Source: Natrialba magadii ATCC 43099
GTDB taxonomy: Archaea; Halobacteriota; Halobacteria; Halobacteriales; Natrialbaceae
DNA: 64,000 bases
Direction: 5' to 3'
Assembly (NCBI RefSeq): GCF_000025625.1
Contig: NC_013922.1
Location: 2,418,001 to 2,482,000, forward strand
Positions within the stretch are counted from its first letter, which is position 1, and every line of letters begins with the position of its first letter. A program made the translations under genes and the position numbers. This document shows, piece by piece, positions 16,864 to 26,340 of this stretch. Under the pieces are notes generated by a model that saw only the letters and a program-made list of their open reading frames with translations, searched no databases and was not told the origin of the DNA.

Positions 16864-18162
16864 TCAGGCGTCTCGCTCAACCGACACACCCAGCTCCGCC
16901 AGCATCTCGAAGAAGCCGGGGAACGAGACGTCGACGTGCTCCGCGCCGCGAATCGTCGTCTCGCCCTCCGCGACCAGCCCCGCCAGCGCGAGCGCCATGA
17001 TAATCCGGTGGTCGCCCCGGCCCTCGACGGTCGCGCCCTCGAGTACCGACTCGTCGCCGTGGACCGTCAGCGAGTCCTGTTCTTCGGTCGTCTCGACGCC
17101 CAGTTTCCCGAGTTCCTCGGCCATCGCGCTCACGCGGTCGGTCTCCTTGTAGCGGACGTGTTCGGCGTTCGTGATGTGCGTGTCTCCGTCGGCGACCGCG
17201 CCGAGGGTCGCGATGGTCGGCAGCAGATCCGGCGTGTCCTCGACCGAGACCTCGATGCCCTCGAGTGTCTTTGCTTGCACGTCGATCGTCCCGCCCGATC
17301 GATCCCAGTCGACGGTCGCACCCATTCGGTCGACGATGTCGACGATGGCAGTGTCACCCTGTGCGCTCGGGTGTGCACCCTCGATGCGGACGCCGCCGTC
17401 GCCCGCGATAGCGCCCGCCGCGAGCGGGTAGGAGATCGACGAGAAGTCGCCCGGGACGGCGTACTCGCCGTCGGCCGGGTCGTAGGTCTGGCCGCCCTCG
17501 ACCGAAAATCCGGTGTCCGTTTTGCGTGCCTCGACGCCGAACGCCTCGAGCACTTCGAGCGTGATGTCGACGTAGGGCGCGGATTTGAGTGCCGTCTCGA
17601 GTTCGATTACGAGTCCCTCGTCGGTTACCGCACCAGCCATCAGCAAGGCCGTGATGTACTGCGAGGAGACGTCGCCCGGAATCGAGACGGTTCCGCCCGA
17701 GAGCGGGCCGGTGACGACGAGCGGTGCCTGACCGTTCCCGCGGGTACTCAGTGCCTCGCCGCCGAGATCGGCGACGGCCTCGAGCAGTGGTCCCTGCGGG
17801 CGCGAGCGCAGCGACTCGTCGCCGGTGAGCACCGATGTCCCGTCTGCGAGTGCGGCTGCGGCGGTGACGAGGCGCATCGTCGTCCCGCTGTTGTCACAGT
17901 CGATGACGTCCGCGGGGACGCCGGGGCGACCGCTGAAGCCCTCGATCTCGAGTGTGCTGTCCTGGCGCTCGACATTGCCGCCGAACAGATCGACGGCGCG
18001 GGCGGTCGCCTGCGTGTCGGCGCTCCAGAGGGCGTCCCGGACGGTCGTCTGCTCGGCGTAGCCGGCGGCGAGAATTGCCCGGTGGGTGTAGCTCTTCGAG
18101 GGGGGCGCTCGCGCGGTTCCCGCGACGCGCGAGGGCGTGATGGTGACGGTCGTGTCGTTCAT
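16864..18162 (-). CDS. aroA: 3-phosphoshikimate 1-carboxyvinyltransferase (EPSP synthase)
   Basis: The 432-residue enzyme of the shikimate pathway makes 5-enolpyruvylshikimate 3-phosphate, the substrate of AroC encoded nearby. Motifs are [16 protein letters not shown] (N-terminus), [51 protein letters not shown] and [14 protein letters not shown]. The frame is open upstream to 18273, but the ATG at 18162 ([11 protein letters not shown]) matches family length. The region before the start (18163-18422) contains an unusual degenerate repeat. Confidence 0.96.
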   Translation of the reverse strand: MNDTTVTITPSRVAGTARAPPSKSYTHRAILAAGYAEQTTVRDALWSADTQATARAVDLFGGNVERQDSTLEIEGFSGRPGVPADVIDCDNSGTTMRLVTAAAALADGTSVLTGDESLRSRPQGPLLEAVADLGGEALSTRGNGQAPLVVTGPLSGGTVSIPGDVSSQYITALLMAGAVTDEGLVIELETALKSAPYVDITLEVLEAFGVEARKTDTGFSVEGGQTYDPADGEYAVPGDFSSISYPLAAGAIAGDGGVRIEGAHPSAQGDTAIVDIVDRMGATVDWDRSGGTIDVQAKTLEGIEVSVEDTPDLLPTIATLGAVADGDTHITNAEHVRYKETDRVSAMAEELGKLGVETTEEQDSLTVHGDESVLEGATVEGRGDHRIIMALALAGLVAEGETTIRGAEHVDVSFPGFFEMLAELGVSVERDA

Positions 18163-18239
18163 GCTCGGGGTGTGGACCGGCCGGCCTATACCGGTACCGG
18201 TCGCGCCAGTATCTGTGCTCGTGCTGTCGGTTGGTGGCA

Positions 18240-18405
18240 ACGCAACGAACCACAGCGTACCACGCCACTGCACACTACACCACTACGAACCACACTACAG
18301 CGTACTACACTGCAGCCCACCATACTACAGCGTACACTGCAGCGTACTACACTACAGCCCACCATACGACAGCGTACACACTGCAGCGTACCGCACCACT
18401 CCGTG
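18240..18405. repeat. Degenerate tandem repeat upstream of aroA
   Basis: About four imperfect units share CTACAGCGTAC, TACACTGCAG and GCCCACCATAC in varying order and spacing. The tract is almost wholly built of CAC/CTA/GCA triplet-like blocks, and every reading frame through it is low-complexity. It fills the spacer between a lipoprotein gene and aroA, both on the minus strand. Confidence 0.8.
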
Positions 18406-18422
18406 TCTCCGCGGACAGCGAG

Positions 18423-19592
18423 CTACGGACAGCCCACCGACGCTGCGACCTCATCGAGCGGCTCCTCGACGGTCGCACTCGAGACCTCGTAACTCAGCTC
18501 CGAACAGGTCCAGAACAGACTGTCAATCCGGCCCCGCCGACGGTAGGCCGTGTGGCCGTTGACCGCGGTCTGCTCGAGTGTATCCGTGCTGAATCGCGGC
18601 TCCGTTCGGACGGCGACGTAGACTTCACGCTCCGGCCGCCCAGGATCGATGTACCACAGCATCGTCGTCGGGCCGGTCTGTCGCTCCTTCTCGACGAGCG
18701 TGACTCGATCGAGTTCGTACGGCGCTGGCACGTCGGGTTCGGGAAGGTCGTACGGCGCGTCCGCCGCGGCCGCCTCGATCGAGTCGTAGATCCCGCTCGG
18801 CTCGAGTCCGATCGTGACGACCTCGGTCTCCGCGGGCGGCTCGTAGACGAACGTTTCTGGGTCGAGGTCCGGGTCGATCTCGAGATCCTCGTAGGTCACT
18901 GTCAGCCGGTGGAGCAACTCTCCATCGCCGCTCCGGACGTCATCGCGCTCTTTGATCGGATACCGGCGCTCGTCGTCGATCCAGATCGTCCGTGAGACGG
19001 TGGCCTCGTCCAGCTCCGACTCGGAGACCGTCTCGAGTGGAATCCGATACACCGTTTCGCCAACCAGTAAGTCGATGGAACGCCCAGCATCGTCGCCCGC
19101 AGGGTCGATCGGACTTGCTTCGATCCGGCGAGCGTCGCGGCCATCGACAGTGTCGAAGCCGTCGTCGCTGAGGTCGTAGTTCGTGCGGAGGCTCTCGAGT
19201 GCGAGCCGTGGCCCGTCGGCGACGACCCGGTTCGGGTGGTGGCGCTTCATCACGAGTCGCTCCTCGGGGTAGTAGTCCCAGGAAATCTCGCGGTTCGTGA
19301 CCGACACCGTTCCCGCAGCCGGATCATCGTCGTCAGACCGACGAACTGCGCGTCGCTTCTCGGCCGGCGGCTTGCGGTAGATCTCCTCGACCTGTGTCGT
19401 CGTCTCGTCAGGTGTTTCTGCCGTCACCCGTCGTCGTGCCTGGAGATCAGTGAGCGCGATGCGAGTCTCGATTGCGTCTTCAATGTACTCCTCGCCGGTC
19501 TTCTCGTCGGTTTCGTCTTCGTCCGCAGGCAGTGAGACACAGCCTGCGAGGGCGACAACAACACCCGTCGAAAGGAGCCGGCGGCGGCGCAT
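18423..19592 (-). CDS. LolA-like lipoprotein (paralogue of 7744-8976)
   Basis: This is a 389-residue lipoprotein with a short Arg-rich Tat-like signal (MRRRRLLSTGVVVALAGC, lipid Cys18). An acidic linker leads to a beta-rich LolA-like domain (IWIDDERRYPIKERDDV; LEIDPDLDPETFVYEPP). A second domain ends FWTCSELSYEVSSATVEE. The spacing and these segments parallel the lipoprotein at 7744, so a common origin is clear even though identity is low. Placement at the cell surface is expected; the cargo is unknown. Confidence 0.75.
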   Translation of the reverse strand: MRRRRLLSTGVVVALAGCVSLPADEDETDEKTGEEYIEDAIETRIALTDLQARRRVTAETPDETTTQVEEIYRKPPAEKRRAVRRSDDDDPAAGTVSVTNREISWDYYPEERLVMKRHHPNRVVADGPRLALESLRTNYDLSDDGFDTVDGRDARRIEASPIDPAGDDAGRSIDLLVGETVYRIPLETVSESELDEATVSRTIWIDDERRYPIKERDDVRSGDGELLHRLTVTYEDLEIDPDLDPETFVYEPPAETEVVTIGLEPSGIYDSIEAAAADAPYDLPEPDVPAPYELDRVTLVEKERQTGPTTMLWYIDPGRPEREVYVAVRTEPRFSTDTLEQTAVNGHTAYRRRGRIDSLFWTCSELSYEVSSATVEEPLDEVAASVGCP

Positions 19593-19728
19593 ACTCGTGG
19601 GTTGGAACCGTCAGCCATAAGTCTATGGTTCCGCGAACGCTTTCGCTGAATATATCGGTGAACCGCCAGGCAGCGGCGACCCCATCCGAGACCCTCGACA
19701 TTATGTGCGGTCGGTCACACGAGAACGT

Positions 19729-20919
19729 ATGAACGACCCCGTCGACCTCACCCCGCTGCGGACGGCACTCGAGACAGACGACCTGGACGGCTACCTCATC
19801 GACGCCGACGCGTCCGATTCGGACCAGCGCTACGTCTCCGGCTTTACCGCGCCGGATCCCTACCAGACGCTCGTCACTCAGGACGGCGTCCACCTGCTGG
19901 TGTCGGGACTCGAGTACGGCCGCGCGGAGTCGGAGGCTGCCGCGGACTCGGTGTCCCGGCTGTCGGCGTACGACTACCACGAGCACCGCGCCGAGCACGG
20001 CCCGTACGGCGGAAAACTGCACACGCTCGCGGCGTTTCTGGCGGACCACGACGTCGAGTCGGTCGCGGTTCCACGTTCGTTCCCGACCGGGACCGCGGAC
20101 GGCCTGCGCGAACAGGGGCTGACGGTGACGGTCGAGAGCGAGGGAATCGTCGAGGGAATTCGCGCGACGAAGACGCCCTGGGAGGTCAACCAGATTCGGG
20201 CGACCCAGCAGGCGAACGAGGCCGCGATGGCGACCGCGGAGCGACTCATCGCGAGCGCAGAGATCGATGACGACGGCGGACTCGTCCTGGACGGCACGCC
20301 GCTCACCAGCGAGCGCGTCACAGAGGAGATCGAGGTAACGCTGCTGCGCCACGGCTGCGGACTCGACGACACGATCGTCGCCTGCGCCGCGGACGGGGCG
20401 GACCCCCACGACCGCGGCAGCGGCCAGCTCACGGCAAACGACCTCATCGTGATCGACATCTTCCCGCGAGACAAAGAGACGGGCTACTTCGGCGACATGA
20501 CACGGACGTTCGCCCGCGGCGAACCGAGCGAGGAGATGGAGCGACGCTACGAGGTTACTCGAGAAGCCTACGAGGCAGGGCTCGAAGCGGTCGAGCCGGG
20601 TGTCACTGGAGAGGCTGTCCACGACGTGGTCTGTGACGTGATCGAAGACGCGGGCTACGAGACGCTGCGCAGTGATCCGAACGCCGAAACCGGTTTCATC
20701 CACAGCACCGGCCACGGCGTTGGGCTGGACATTCACGAGGAGCCACGGGTCTCCCCAAGCGGCGGGGAACTCGAGCCGGGCCACGTTATCTCGATCGAAC
20801 CGGGCATCTACGACCCTGCTGTCGGCGGCGTCCGAATCGAAGACCTCGTCGTCGTCACCGAGGACGGCTACGAGAACCTGACGGAGTACCGCGTTGGACT
20901 CGAGCCGGTCGCCGCATAG
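19729..20919 (+). CDS. M24 family aminopeptidase (Xaa-Pro dipeptidase type)
   Basis: This is a 396-residue metallopeptidase with a creatinase-like N-terminal domain (about 1-150) and a pita-bread catalytic domain. All five metal ligands are visible: Asp in IVIDIFP, Asp in GYFGDMTRTF, His in STGHGVGLDIHEEP, Glu in ISIEPGIY and Glu in VRIEDLVVV. It probably removes N-terminal residues next to Pro or cleaves Xaa-Pro dipeptides in the cytoplasm. The ATG at 19729 is preferred over one eight codons earlier because homologues start near MNDP. Confidence 0.9.
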   Translation: MNDPVDLTPLRTALETDDLDGYLIDADASDSDQRYVSGFTAPDPYQTLVTQDGVHLLVSGLEYGRAESEAAADSVSRLSAYDYHEHRAEHGPYGGKLHTLAAFLADHDVESVAVPRSFPTGTADGLREQGLTVTVESEGIVEGIRATKTPWEVNQIRATQQANEAAMATAERLIASAEIDDDGGLVLDGTPLTSERVTEEIEVTLLRHGCGLDDTIVACAADGADPHDRGSGQLTANDLIVIDIFPRDKETGYFGDMTRTFARGEPSEEMERRYEVTREAYEAGLEAVEPGVTGEAVHDVVCDVIEDAGYETLRSDPNAETGFIHSTGHGVGLDIHEEPRVSPSGGELEPGHVISIEPGIYDPAVGGVRIEDLVVVTEDGYENLTEYRVGLEPVAA

Positions 20920-21046
20920 TCTTGGTTGTCGGCGCTGGCGGACGGCAGAGTCGGCAGCACCGAGCGCAGATTTGCTGGCGCGCGTGACGCTCACGCGAAC
21001 TGATCGATCGAACGGCTTTTGCAACGGCAGACGGTAGGAGCCACCG

Positions 21047-21910
21047 ATGAACGTCTTGATCGTCGGCGCTGGCTCGATGGGGATCTGGCTTGGGACCGCC
21101 ATCGGGAGCGTCGCGACGATCACCTACGCCGACGTCGACCGGGAGGCGGCGGCTGCAGCGGCGGCGGCGACTGGCGGGTCCGTAACGACGCTCGACGGCG
21201 ACGATACCGGCCGCGACGACACTGTCGGCGGCGAGGACACCCAGAAGGAACAGGACACCTACGACGCCGTTTGCCTCGCCGTGCCGATGGCCCACGTCAC
21301 CGAGGCAATCGCCGAGCAGGCCTCGCGGGCCGATCACGCCGTCATCGACGTCTCGGGCGTCATGGCCCCACCGCTCACAGCAATGCGCGAACACGCACCC
21401 GACCACGAGCGCGTGAGTCTCCACCCGCTGTTCGCCCCCGAACGCTCCCCCGGCTCGATTGCCGTCGTCCGCGACGCCGAGGGACCAGTCACCGACGACC
21501 TGCTCGCGGCGCTCGCCGCCCGCGGGAACGACCTCGTCGAAACGACCGCGGCGGAGCACGACGACGCCATGGAAACCGTCCAGGCGATGACCCACGCAAC
21601 CGTGCTCTCGTTCGCCCTCGCGGCCGAGTCAGTTCCCGATGGCTTTGAAACTCCGATCTACGAGCAGCTGCAAACGCTCGCCGAACAGGTAACCGGCGGC
21701 ACACCCCGCGTCTACGCCGACATTCAGGCCACCTTCGACGGTGCCGAGGCGATCGCCGACGCCGCACGCACGATTGCCGACGCCGACGCTGCCGAACTCG
21801 AGTCCCTGTACCAGGAGGCGGGGTCGCGGTGGCACGACGACAGCGAGACCGAGACCGCGACCGACAGCCCGGCGACTGCCGACCAGCCAGCAGAGGGAGC
21901 AGACCAATGA
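21047..21910 (+). CDS. tyrA: Prephenate dehydrogenase
   Basis: This is a 287-residue NAD(P)-dependent enzyme for tyrosine synthesis (prephenate to 4-hydroxyphenylpyruvate). The Rossmann motif is LIVGAGSMGIWLG at the N-terminus. The catalytic/prephenate region is LHPLFAPERSPGS near residue 125, followed by the helical dimer domain. The C-terminal 25 residues are acidic and low-complexity. It overlaps the next gene by four bases (ATGA), so the two are co-translated. aroA and aroC are within 7 kb. Confidence 0.9.
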   Translation: MNVLIVGAGSMGIWLGTAIGSVATITYADVDREAAAAAAAATGGSVTTLDGDDTGRDDTVGGEDTQKEQDTYDAVCLAVPMAHVTEAIAEQASRADHAVIDVSGVMAPPLTAMREHAPDHERVSLHPLFAPERSPGSIAVVRDAEGPVTDDLLAALAARGNDLVETTAAEHDDAMETVQAMTHATVLSFALAAESVPDGFETPIYEQLQTLAEQVTGGTPRVYADIQATFDGAEAIADAARTIADADAAELESLYQEAGSRWHDDSETETATDSPATADQPAEGADQ

Positions 21911-23520
21911 CCGACCAACGAGAAGCCATTCGATCCAACGCGAAGTATCTACGCAACGTCCGGCCGATCGACCCCGACGAAATCTCCGAATACGTTACCG
22001 GCACACCACATCCGGCCGTCGTTCGCCAACATCTCCGCGAGGAGGCGCTGGACCTCGGACTGATCGAGCGCGACGACGGCACGTTCGTTCCCGTCTCTGA
22101 CGAGCCAGTCCCCCCAAATCGGGGACCTGTCCAGGCGTTCCCCGACCGCTACGCACGGGCACTCGAGGACCTCCTCGTCGAGCGCTACGGCGTGAACTGG
22201 CACACGGACAGCGTCGGCGACCTCCTCCGGTCGACGATCCGCCGGTTCAAAGCCCAGTACCTCGACCGCCAGGCAGTGACGTACGACGAAGACGTGGCAT
22301 CGGGCTATGCGATTTACCACCTGCCGGGCTACTACGCCGCAGTTCAGTACGCGCTCGACGACCTGGCCGAGCGCGGGCTACTCGACCGCACGCTCCGCGT
22401 GCTCGACGTCGGCGCAGGCGTCGGCGGCCCCGCGCTCGGACTCTGTGACTACCTGCCCGATGACGCGCTCGTCGAGTACCACGCCGTCGAACCGAGCGCC
22501 GCCGCCGATGTACTCGAGTCCCTGCTTGCGGAGACAGGGCAGAACATCCATACGACGATTCACCGCGAAGCGATCGAGGCCGTGGAACCGGCAGCGCTCA
22601 GCACTACTGCGCAGGGCGGCGATGAACCGTTCGACCTCATCCTCGCTTGCAACGTCCTCAACGAACTCGCAGATCCTACGGCCGTCGCTCGCTCGCTGCT
22701 CGACGCGCTCGCTCCCAATGGCACCGTCCTCGCGATGGAACCTGCCGACAAGAACACGAGCGTCGGCCTGCGCGAACTCGAGCGGACACTCGAGGACGAG
22801 CGGGTTCGAGACGCGAGCGAGTTCTCGGCGGAGTCGGTTGCGGGCGACAGCAGGGGTGACGATGGCGGCGACGACGATAGTGTCGATAACGATGACGATG
22901 GCGATGGCGATGACAGCGTGATCCCCGACAGCAGAAACGACCGCCGCGGGCGCGTCACCGTCTACGGGCCGACGGTTCGCCTCTGGCCTGACGAGCGACC
23001 GACGGATCGCGGCTGGTCGTTCGACGTTCGCCCCGACCTCGAGGTCCCCGACTTCCAGCGCCAACTCGACGAGGCGACGCCCGAAGACGACGAGGAACAC
23101 GCACCCGGCGAGTTCGTCAACGTCGACGTCCAGTTCTCACACTCGCTGTTGCGCCTGGACGGCACTCGCCGGATCGACCTCGAACTCGACGACGGCGACT
23201 GGGCGAAGATGGCCGAGATGGAGCGCCACGTTCCGAACCGGATCGACCTCGTCGCGGCGAAGCTGAGCCATTCGCTGAGTTCGGACGCCGACGCCGAGTA
23301 CGGCGACTCGTCGAACCCGCTATTCAAGATCAGCGACGGCAGCGAGGCGATCGACCACTACGCCGTCCTCACGAAGGAGACCTCGCTCAACCGACCGCTA
23401 CTCGAGGCCGAGTACGGTGAGGTCTGTTCGTTCGAGCAGATTCTCGCGCTCTGGAACGACGACGAGGAGGCGTACAATCTGGTGGTCGACGAGGAGACAA
23501 TCGTCGACCGAATCGGTTGA
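21907..23520 (+). CDS. Rsm22-like small-subunit rRNA methyltransferase
   Basis: This is a 537-residue protein with an SAM-binding core (RVLDVGAGVGGPALGL at about 160; LILACNVLNELADP at about 245). It has the long C-terminal half of the Rsm22/mtRsm22 family, which acts on or assembles the small ribosomal subunit. An Asp-rich insertion (DDGGDDDSVDNDDDGDGDD, about 317-340) interrupts it and is probably a surface loop. The start at 21907 overlaps the tyrA stop. An upstream in-frame ATG inside tyrA is unlikely. Confidence 0.8.
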   Translation: MTDQREAIRSNAKYLRNVRPIDPDEISEYVTGTPHPAVVRQHLREEALDLGLIERDDGTFVPVSDEPVPPNRGPVQAFPDRYARALEDLLVERYGVNWHTDSVGDLLRSTIRRFKAQYLDRQAVTYDEDVASGYAIYHLPGYYAAVQYALDDLAERGLLDRTLRVLDVGAGVGGPALGLCDYLPDDALVEYHAVEPSAAADVLESLLAETGQNIHTTIHREAIEAVEPAALSTTAQGGDEPFDLILACNVLNELADPTAVARSLLDALAPNGTVLAMEPADKNTSVGLRELERTLEDERVRDASEFSAESVAGDSRGDDGGDDDSVDNDDDGDGDDSVIPDSRNDRRGRVTVYGPTVRLWPDERPTDRGWSFDVRPDLEVPDFQRQLDEATPEDDEEHAPGEFVNVDVQFSHSLLRLDGTRRIDLELDDGDWAKMAEMERHVPNRIDLVAAKLSHSLSSDADAEYGDSSNPLFKISDGSEAIDHYAVLTKETSLNRPLLEAEYGEVCSFEQILALWNDDEEAYNLVVDEETIVDRIG

Positions 23521-23622
23521 CCGGCCGGAATACAGGCTCTTGTCGCTGGTGCACAACCGGAACTGAGCGAGCGAATCTCCGAAACCAGAGTGCTTTTCGC
23601 GTCGGACTCCAAGCCAACCGAT

Positions 23623-24447
23623 ATGAGCGACTCTCTCGAGATCCTGCTGACTAACGACGACGGGATCGATAGCGTCGGCATTCGCGCGATTCACGACGCG
23701 CTCGTCGACCACGTGAACGCAAACGTCACCGTCGTCGCGCCCGCGAGCGACCAGAGCGCGTGCGGTCGCTCGCTCTCACACAACGGTGAGATCGGCCTCG
23801 TCGACCACGAGCTCGGCTACGCCGTCGAAGGTACGCCTGCGGATTGCGTCATCGCTGGCCTCGCAGAACTCGGCCCCGACCCGGACCTCGTTGTTGCTGG
23901 CTGCAATCGGGGCGCGAATCTCGGCGAGTACGTCCTCGGCCGTTCGGGAACGATCAGCGCCGCCGTCGAAGCGGCGTTTTTCGACGTTCCTGCCATCGCA
24001 ACCTCGATGTACGTCCCGGTTGGCGACGTTCCCCTCGGCGAGATCGACCTCACGACCGACGACTTCCGCGAGGCCCAGCTCGTGACGACCTACCTCGCAG
24101 AGCACGCCCTCGCCGCTGGTGCGTTCGAGCACGCGGCGTATCTCAACGTCAACGTCCCGATGGCAGACGCCAACGACGGTCCCGCGCCGATCGAGATCAC
24201 GCGCCCGTCGAAGCGCTACGAGATGGACGCCAAGTCGGATGGCGATCAGGTCACCCTCTACGACCACGTCTGGGAGACGATGGACCCCGAGCAGATTCCG
24301 GATCCCGAGGGGACTGATCGGCGCACGATCGCCGAAGGCCGCATCAGCATTTCACCGCTTACTGCGCCGCACTCGACGAACCACCACGAAGTGCTCACTG
24401 ACCTCGCAGCGACCTATCACGACCGCGTTGCAACGGCTGGCGAGTAA
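23623..24447 (+). CDS. surE: 5'-nucleotidase SurE
   Basis: This is a 274-residue nucleoside monophosphate phosphatase. The metal-binding DD pair is in LLTNDDGIDSVGI, the Ser region is PASDQSACGRSLS, the Asn motif is GCNRGANLGE and the active-site loop is GRSGTISAAVEA. The length is normal. The ATG at 23623 is preferred to one 11 codons upstream. It is monocistronic, about 100 bases after the Rsm22-like gene. Confidence 0.95.
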   Translation: MSDSLEILLTNDDGIDSVGIRAIHDALVDHVNANVTVVAPASDQSACGRSLSHNGEIGLVDHELGYAVEGTPADCVIAGLAELGPDPDLVVAGCNRGANLGEYVLGRSGTISAAVEAAFFDVPAIATSMYVPVGDVPLGEIDLTTDDFREAQLVTTYLAEHALAAGAFEHAAYLNVNVPMADANDGPAPIEITRPSKRYEMDAKSDGDQVTLYDHVWETMDPEQIPDPEGTDRRTIAEGRISISPLTAPHSTNHHEVLTDLAATYHDRVATAGE

Positions 24448-24824
24448 CGACATCCCTGGTCGAGACTGGCGCACACACGCAGACACGCAGACACGCTCTC
24501 CACCTCTCCACCCGTTCGTATGCAGGCATGACGCTGAGAATGGATGCACACGATAACATATATGAGCGTGCTGGTCACTGGTGGCGACTGTACTACGACG
24601 ATTCAGACGACCGATAGTCCGCAGCCAGTCATTTCAACTCACGTACCCGTTCTGCCAAGACGCACGGTGGACGAGTATAGTGTCCATCGAAACCACGGTA
24701 CGTCACTCGCTGCCCACACACAACCGCGTTGCTCGGGCAGAGCACAGATATATAACCGATAGGACAGAAGTAGAGTATACCGACAACACTCCGCGACACG
24801 CAGTTCCGGTTCGGGTGATCGACA
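24448..24824. other. Intergenic region with probable promoter
   Basis: These 377 bases hold no supported gene. AT-rich TATA-like stretches (AGATATATAACC near 24747-24758, and AGAGTATA near 24772) lie 50-80 bases before the next start and probably drive it. Confidence 0.4.
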
Positions 24825-25229
24825 ATGGTATTCAGCACACTCTGGACTCGCCTCTCGTCGCTCTGGCAGGGGAATTCGACAGACGAGAGCGACGCACGCG
24901 AGTCAACATCGACATCGGATGCAGTTGACGAATCGACAGACAACGGTGAACAGGAGACGCTCAGTTACGCCGAAGAAATCGAGTACGGCGTCGACGAACA
25001 CGACCTGCCGGACGAGGACAAGGTATTACGGCTGCTCGTTAAACGCGGCGGCCGCGTCGACGAATCGACCGTCCGCGAAGAAACCGGCTGGTCTGCGGAC
25101 CGACTCGAGTCGGTGATCGACCGTATGGAGGACGACGACCAGATCAGCGCGATCACGGTCGGCCGAAAGCGCGTCATCTGTCGGCGCGGGTTCGAGCCGA
25201 AAGGGTATCGATCGCATCTCGGCGAGTAA
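24825..25229 (+). CDS. Winged-helix protein (DUF7343-like)
   Basis: This is a 134-residue protein. The N-terminal 50 residues are Ser/Thr/Asp-rich and probably disordered. The C-terminal 75 residues form a winged helix (LPDEDKVLRLLVKRGGRVDE, VREETGWSADRLESVIDRM) ending in a basic wing (TVGRKRVICRRGFEPKG). This matches haloarchaeal DUF7343-type DNA-binding domains. Its target is unknown. Confidence 0.75.
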   Translation: MVFSTLWTRLSSLWQGNSTDESDARESTSTSDAVDESTDNGEQETLSYAEEIEYGVDEHDLPDEDKVLRLLVKRGGRVDESTVREETGWSADRLESVIDRMEDDDQISAITVGRKRVICRRGFEPKGYRSHLGE

Positions 25230-25539
25230 GCCGACAGCGAACAACGTACTGAACGCCCTGCACTGGCTGACCCTGTGACCCACTCTCTGCAGCGCAGCAC
25301 TCCTCGTCTGCGAATGGTCTCTTCGATCTGTCTTGTCGGGTGACGCTTCTCGACACCACCGCGCGCAAACGTGTCTCGCTCTGGTTCCATTTCGTGAGAG
25401 TCAGCCGCTCAGGAGAGTTGCTCTCGAGTACCCCTCAGTACGTGAGAGAACGTCGACCGAGAACAGAATAGCAGTGATGTCCAGTGGTTTGGCGTATGCA
25501 TGCCGAATTCATATCCACGTCTCGGGCTTGTGTCTATCC
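25230..25539. other. Intergenic region, no gene supported
   Basis: These 310 bases hold no frame I can support. A TATA-like AATTCATATCC at about 25506-25516 lies 25-35 bases before the DUF1328 start and would make that mRNA leaderless. Confidence 0.35.
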
Positions 25540-25686
25540 ATGCTAGAACTTGCACTGCTGTTCTTCGTGATCGCAATCATCGCCGGTGCACTCGGTGCGG
25601 GCGGCGTCGCCGGACTCACGATGTCCATCGCGAAGTGGCTCGTGTTGCTGTTCCTGGTGCTGGCCGTCGTGTCGTTGCTGCTCTGA
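25540..25686 (+). CDS. DUF1328 small membrane protein
   Basis: This 48-residue, almost wholly hydrophobic protein has two helices ([18 protein letters not shown] and a second starting [17 protein letters not shown]) joined by a Gly-rich turn. It matches the widespread DUF1328/YtjA family of tiny membrane proteins of unknown role. The ATG at 25540 is chosen because the open frame upstream is not conserved-looking. Confidence 0.85.
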   Translation: MLELALLFFVIAIIAGALGAGGVAGLTMSIAKWLVLLFLVLAVVSLLL

Positions 25687-25938
25687 CCGGCACCATCCGC
25701 GCAACCGTGTCCACACAGATCCACAGCGACTGCTTTTGTCGGGTCCCGCAGTCGCCCTCGTCGACCTGTGAAGTGACAGTAATACACTGATACTGACGAT
25801 ACAAAACACGCCTGCTGACGTTTCGGAACTAGATTTGTACTGAACGAGTTCCACCACATAGGAAATCAGCGCTCAGGCTACCGCCGCTATCCACTGTAGT
25901 TCTGAGAGCGGTGGAACACCATCTTCGCTGGTAGCCCG

Positions 25939-26340
25939 TTATGGATTACCCACAGAAACACTCCGATTGCTCAGTTCGACCGGATCATCCGGGTCTCCTT
26001 CCCATCGGATTGCGATAGTCACAGCATTGTCGTAGAGGGGCATGAGTTCAACTTCGTCCCCTTCTTCAACGGCCTCGTCGGCTGGCACTCCGGCCACATC
26101 CGCCCACGTTTGCCCATCCTCCTCAATAGTACCAGAGAATCGCAGTAGTCCTGCTTGGACTGGCTCACCAATCTCGTGCCATAGGTCTACTGTGTCTGAA
26201 TCGCCCAGATGATGTCCCCATGCGAACGTCATCTGCGGGTGATCGTTGGTCTCTCCGGTATTTCCACTATCGAGACATCCCGAGAGTAGTGCGAGACCAG
26301 TTACCGACAATAGCGTGCGCCGCCCGATGTTCCACACCAT
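25939..26340 (-). CDS. Small Tat lipoprotein
   Basis: The 133 residues start with a twin-Arg signal (GRRTLLSVTGLALLSGC, lipid Cys near 22). They continue as a beta-rich extracellular domain with GTIEEDGQTWADVAGVP and VELMPLYDNAVTIAIRWEGD. The latter stretch resembles the C-terminal part of archaeal pilin/archaellin-related secreted proteins. The function is unknown. GC content is below that of neighbouring core genes. Confidence 0.65.
   Translation of the reverse strand: MVWNIGRRTLLSVTGLALLSGCLDSGNTGETNDHPQMTFAWGHHLGDSDTVDLWHEIGEPVQAGLLRFSGTIEEDGQTWADVAGVPADEAVEEGDEVELMPLYDNAVTIAIRWEGDPDDPVELSNRSVSVGNP

Noticed and set aside
18240-18405. Possible CRISPR array
   Set aside because: Units are degenerate and of changing order and length, with no constant spacer size and no cas genes nearby.
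19480-21123. 547-codon open frame on the minus strand opposite the M24 peptidase and tyrA
   Set aside because: It is the mirror of two well-supported plus-strand genes in high-GC DNA; its translation is Arg/Val/Asp-rich without domains. Similar mirrors (7855-8817, 10423-11844, 16936-18492, 26723-28810, 32465-33802, 58353-59762) were dropped for the same reason.
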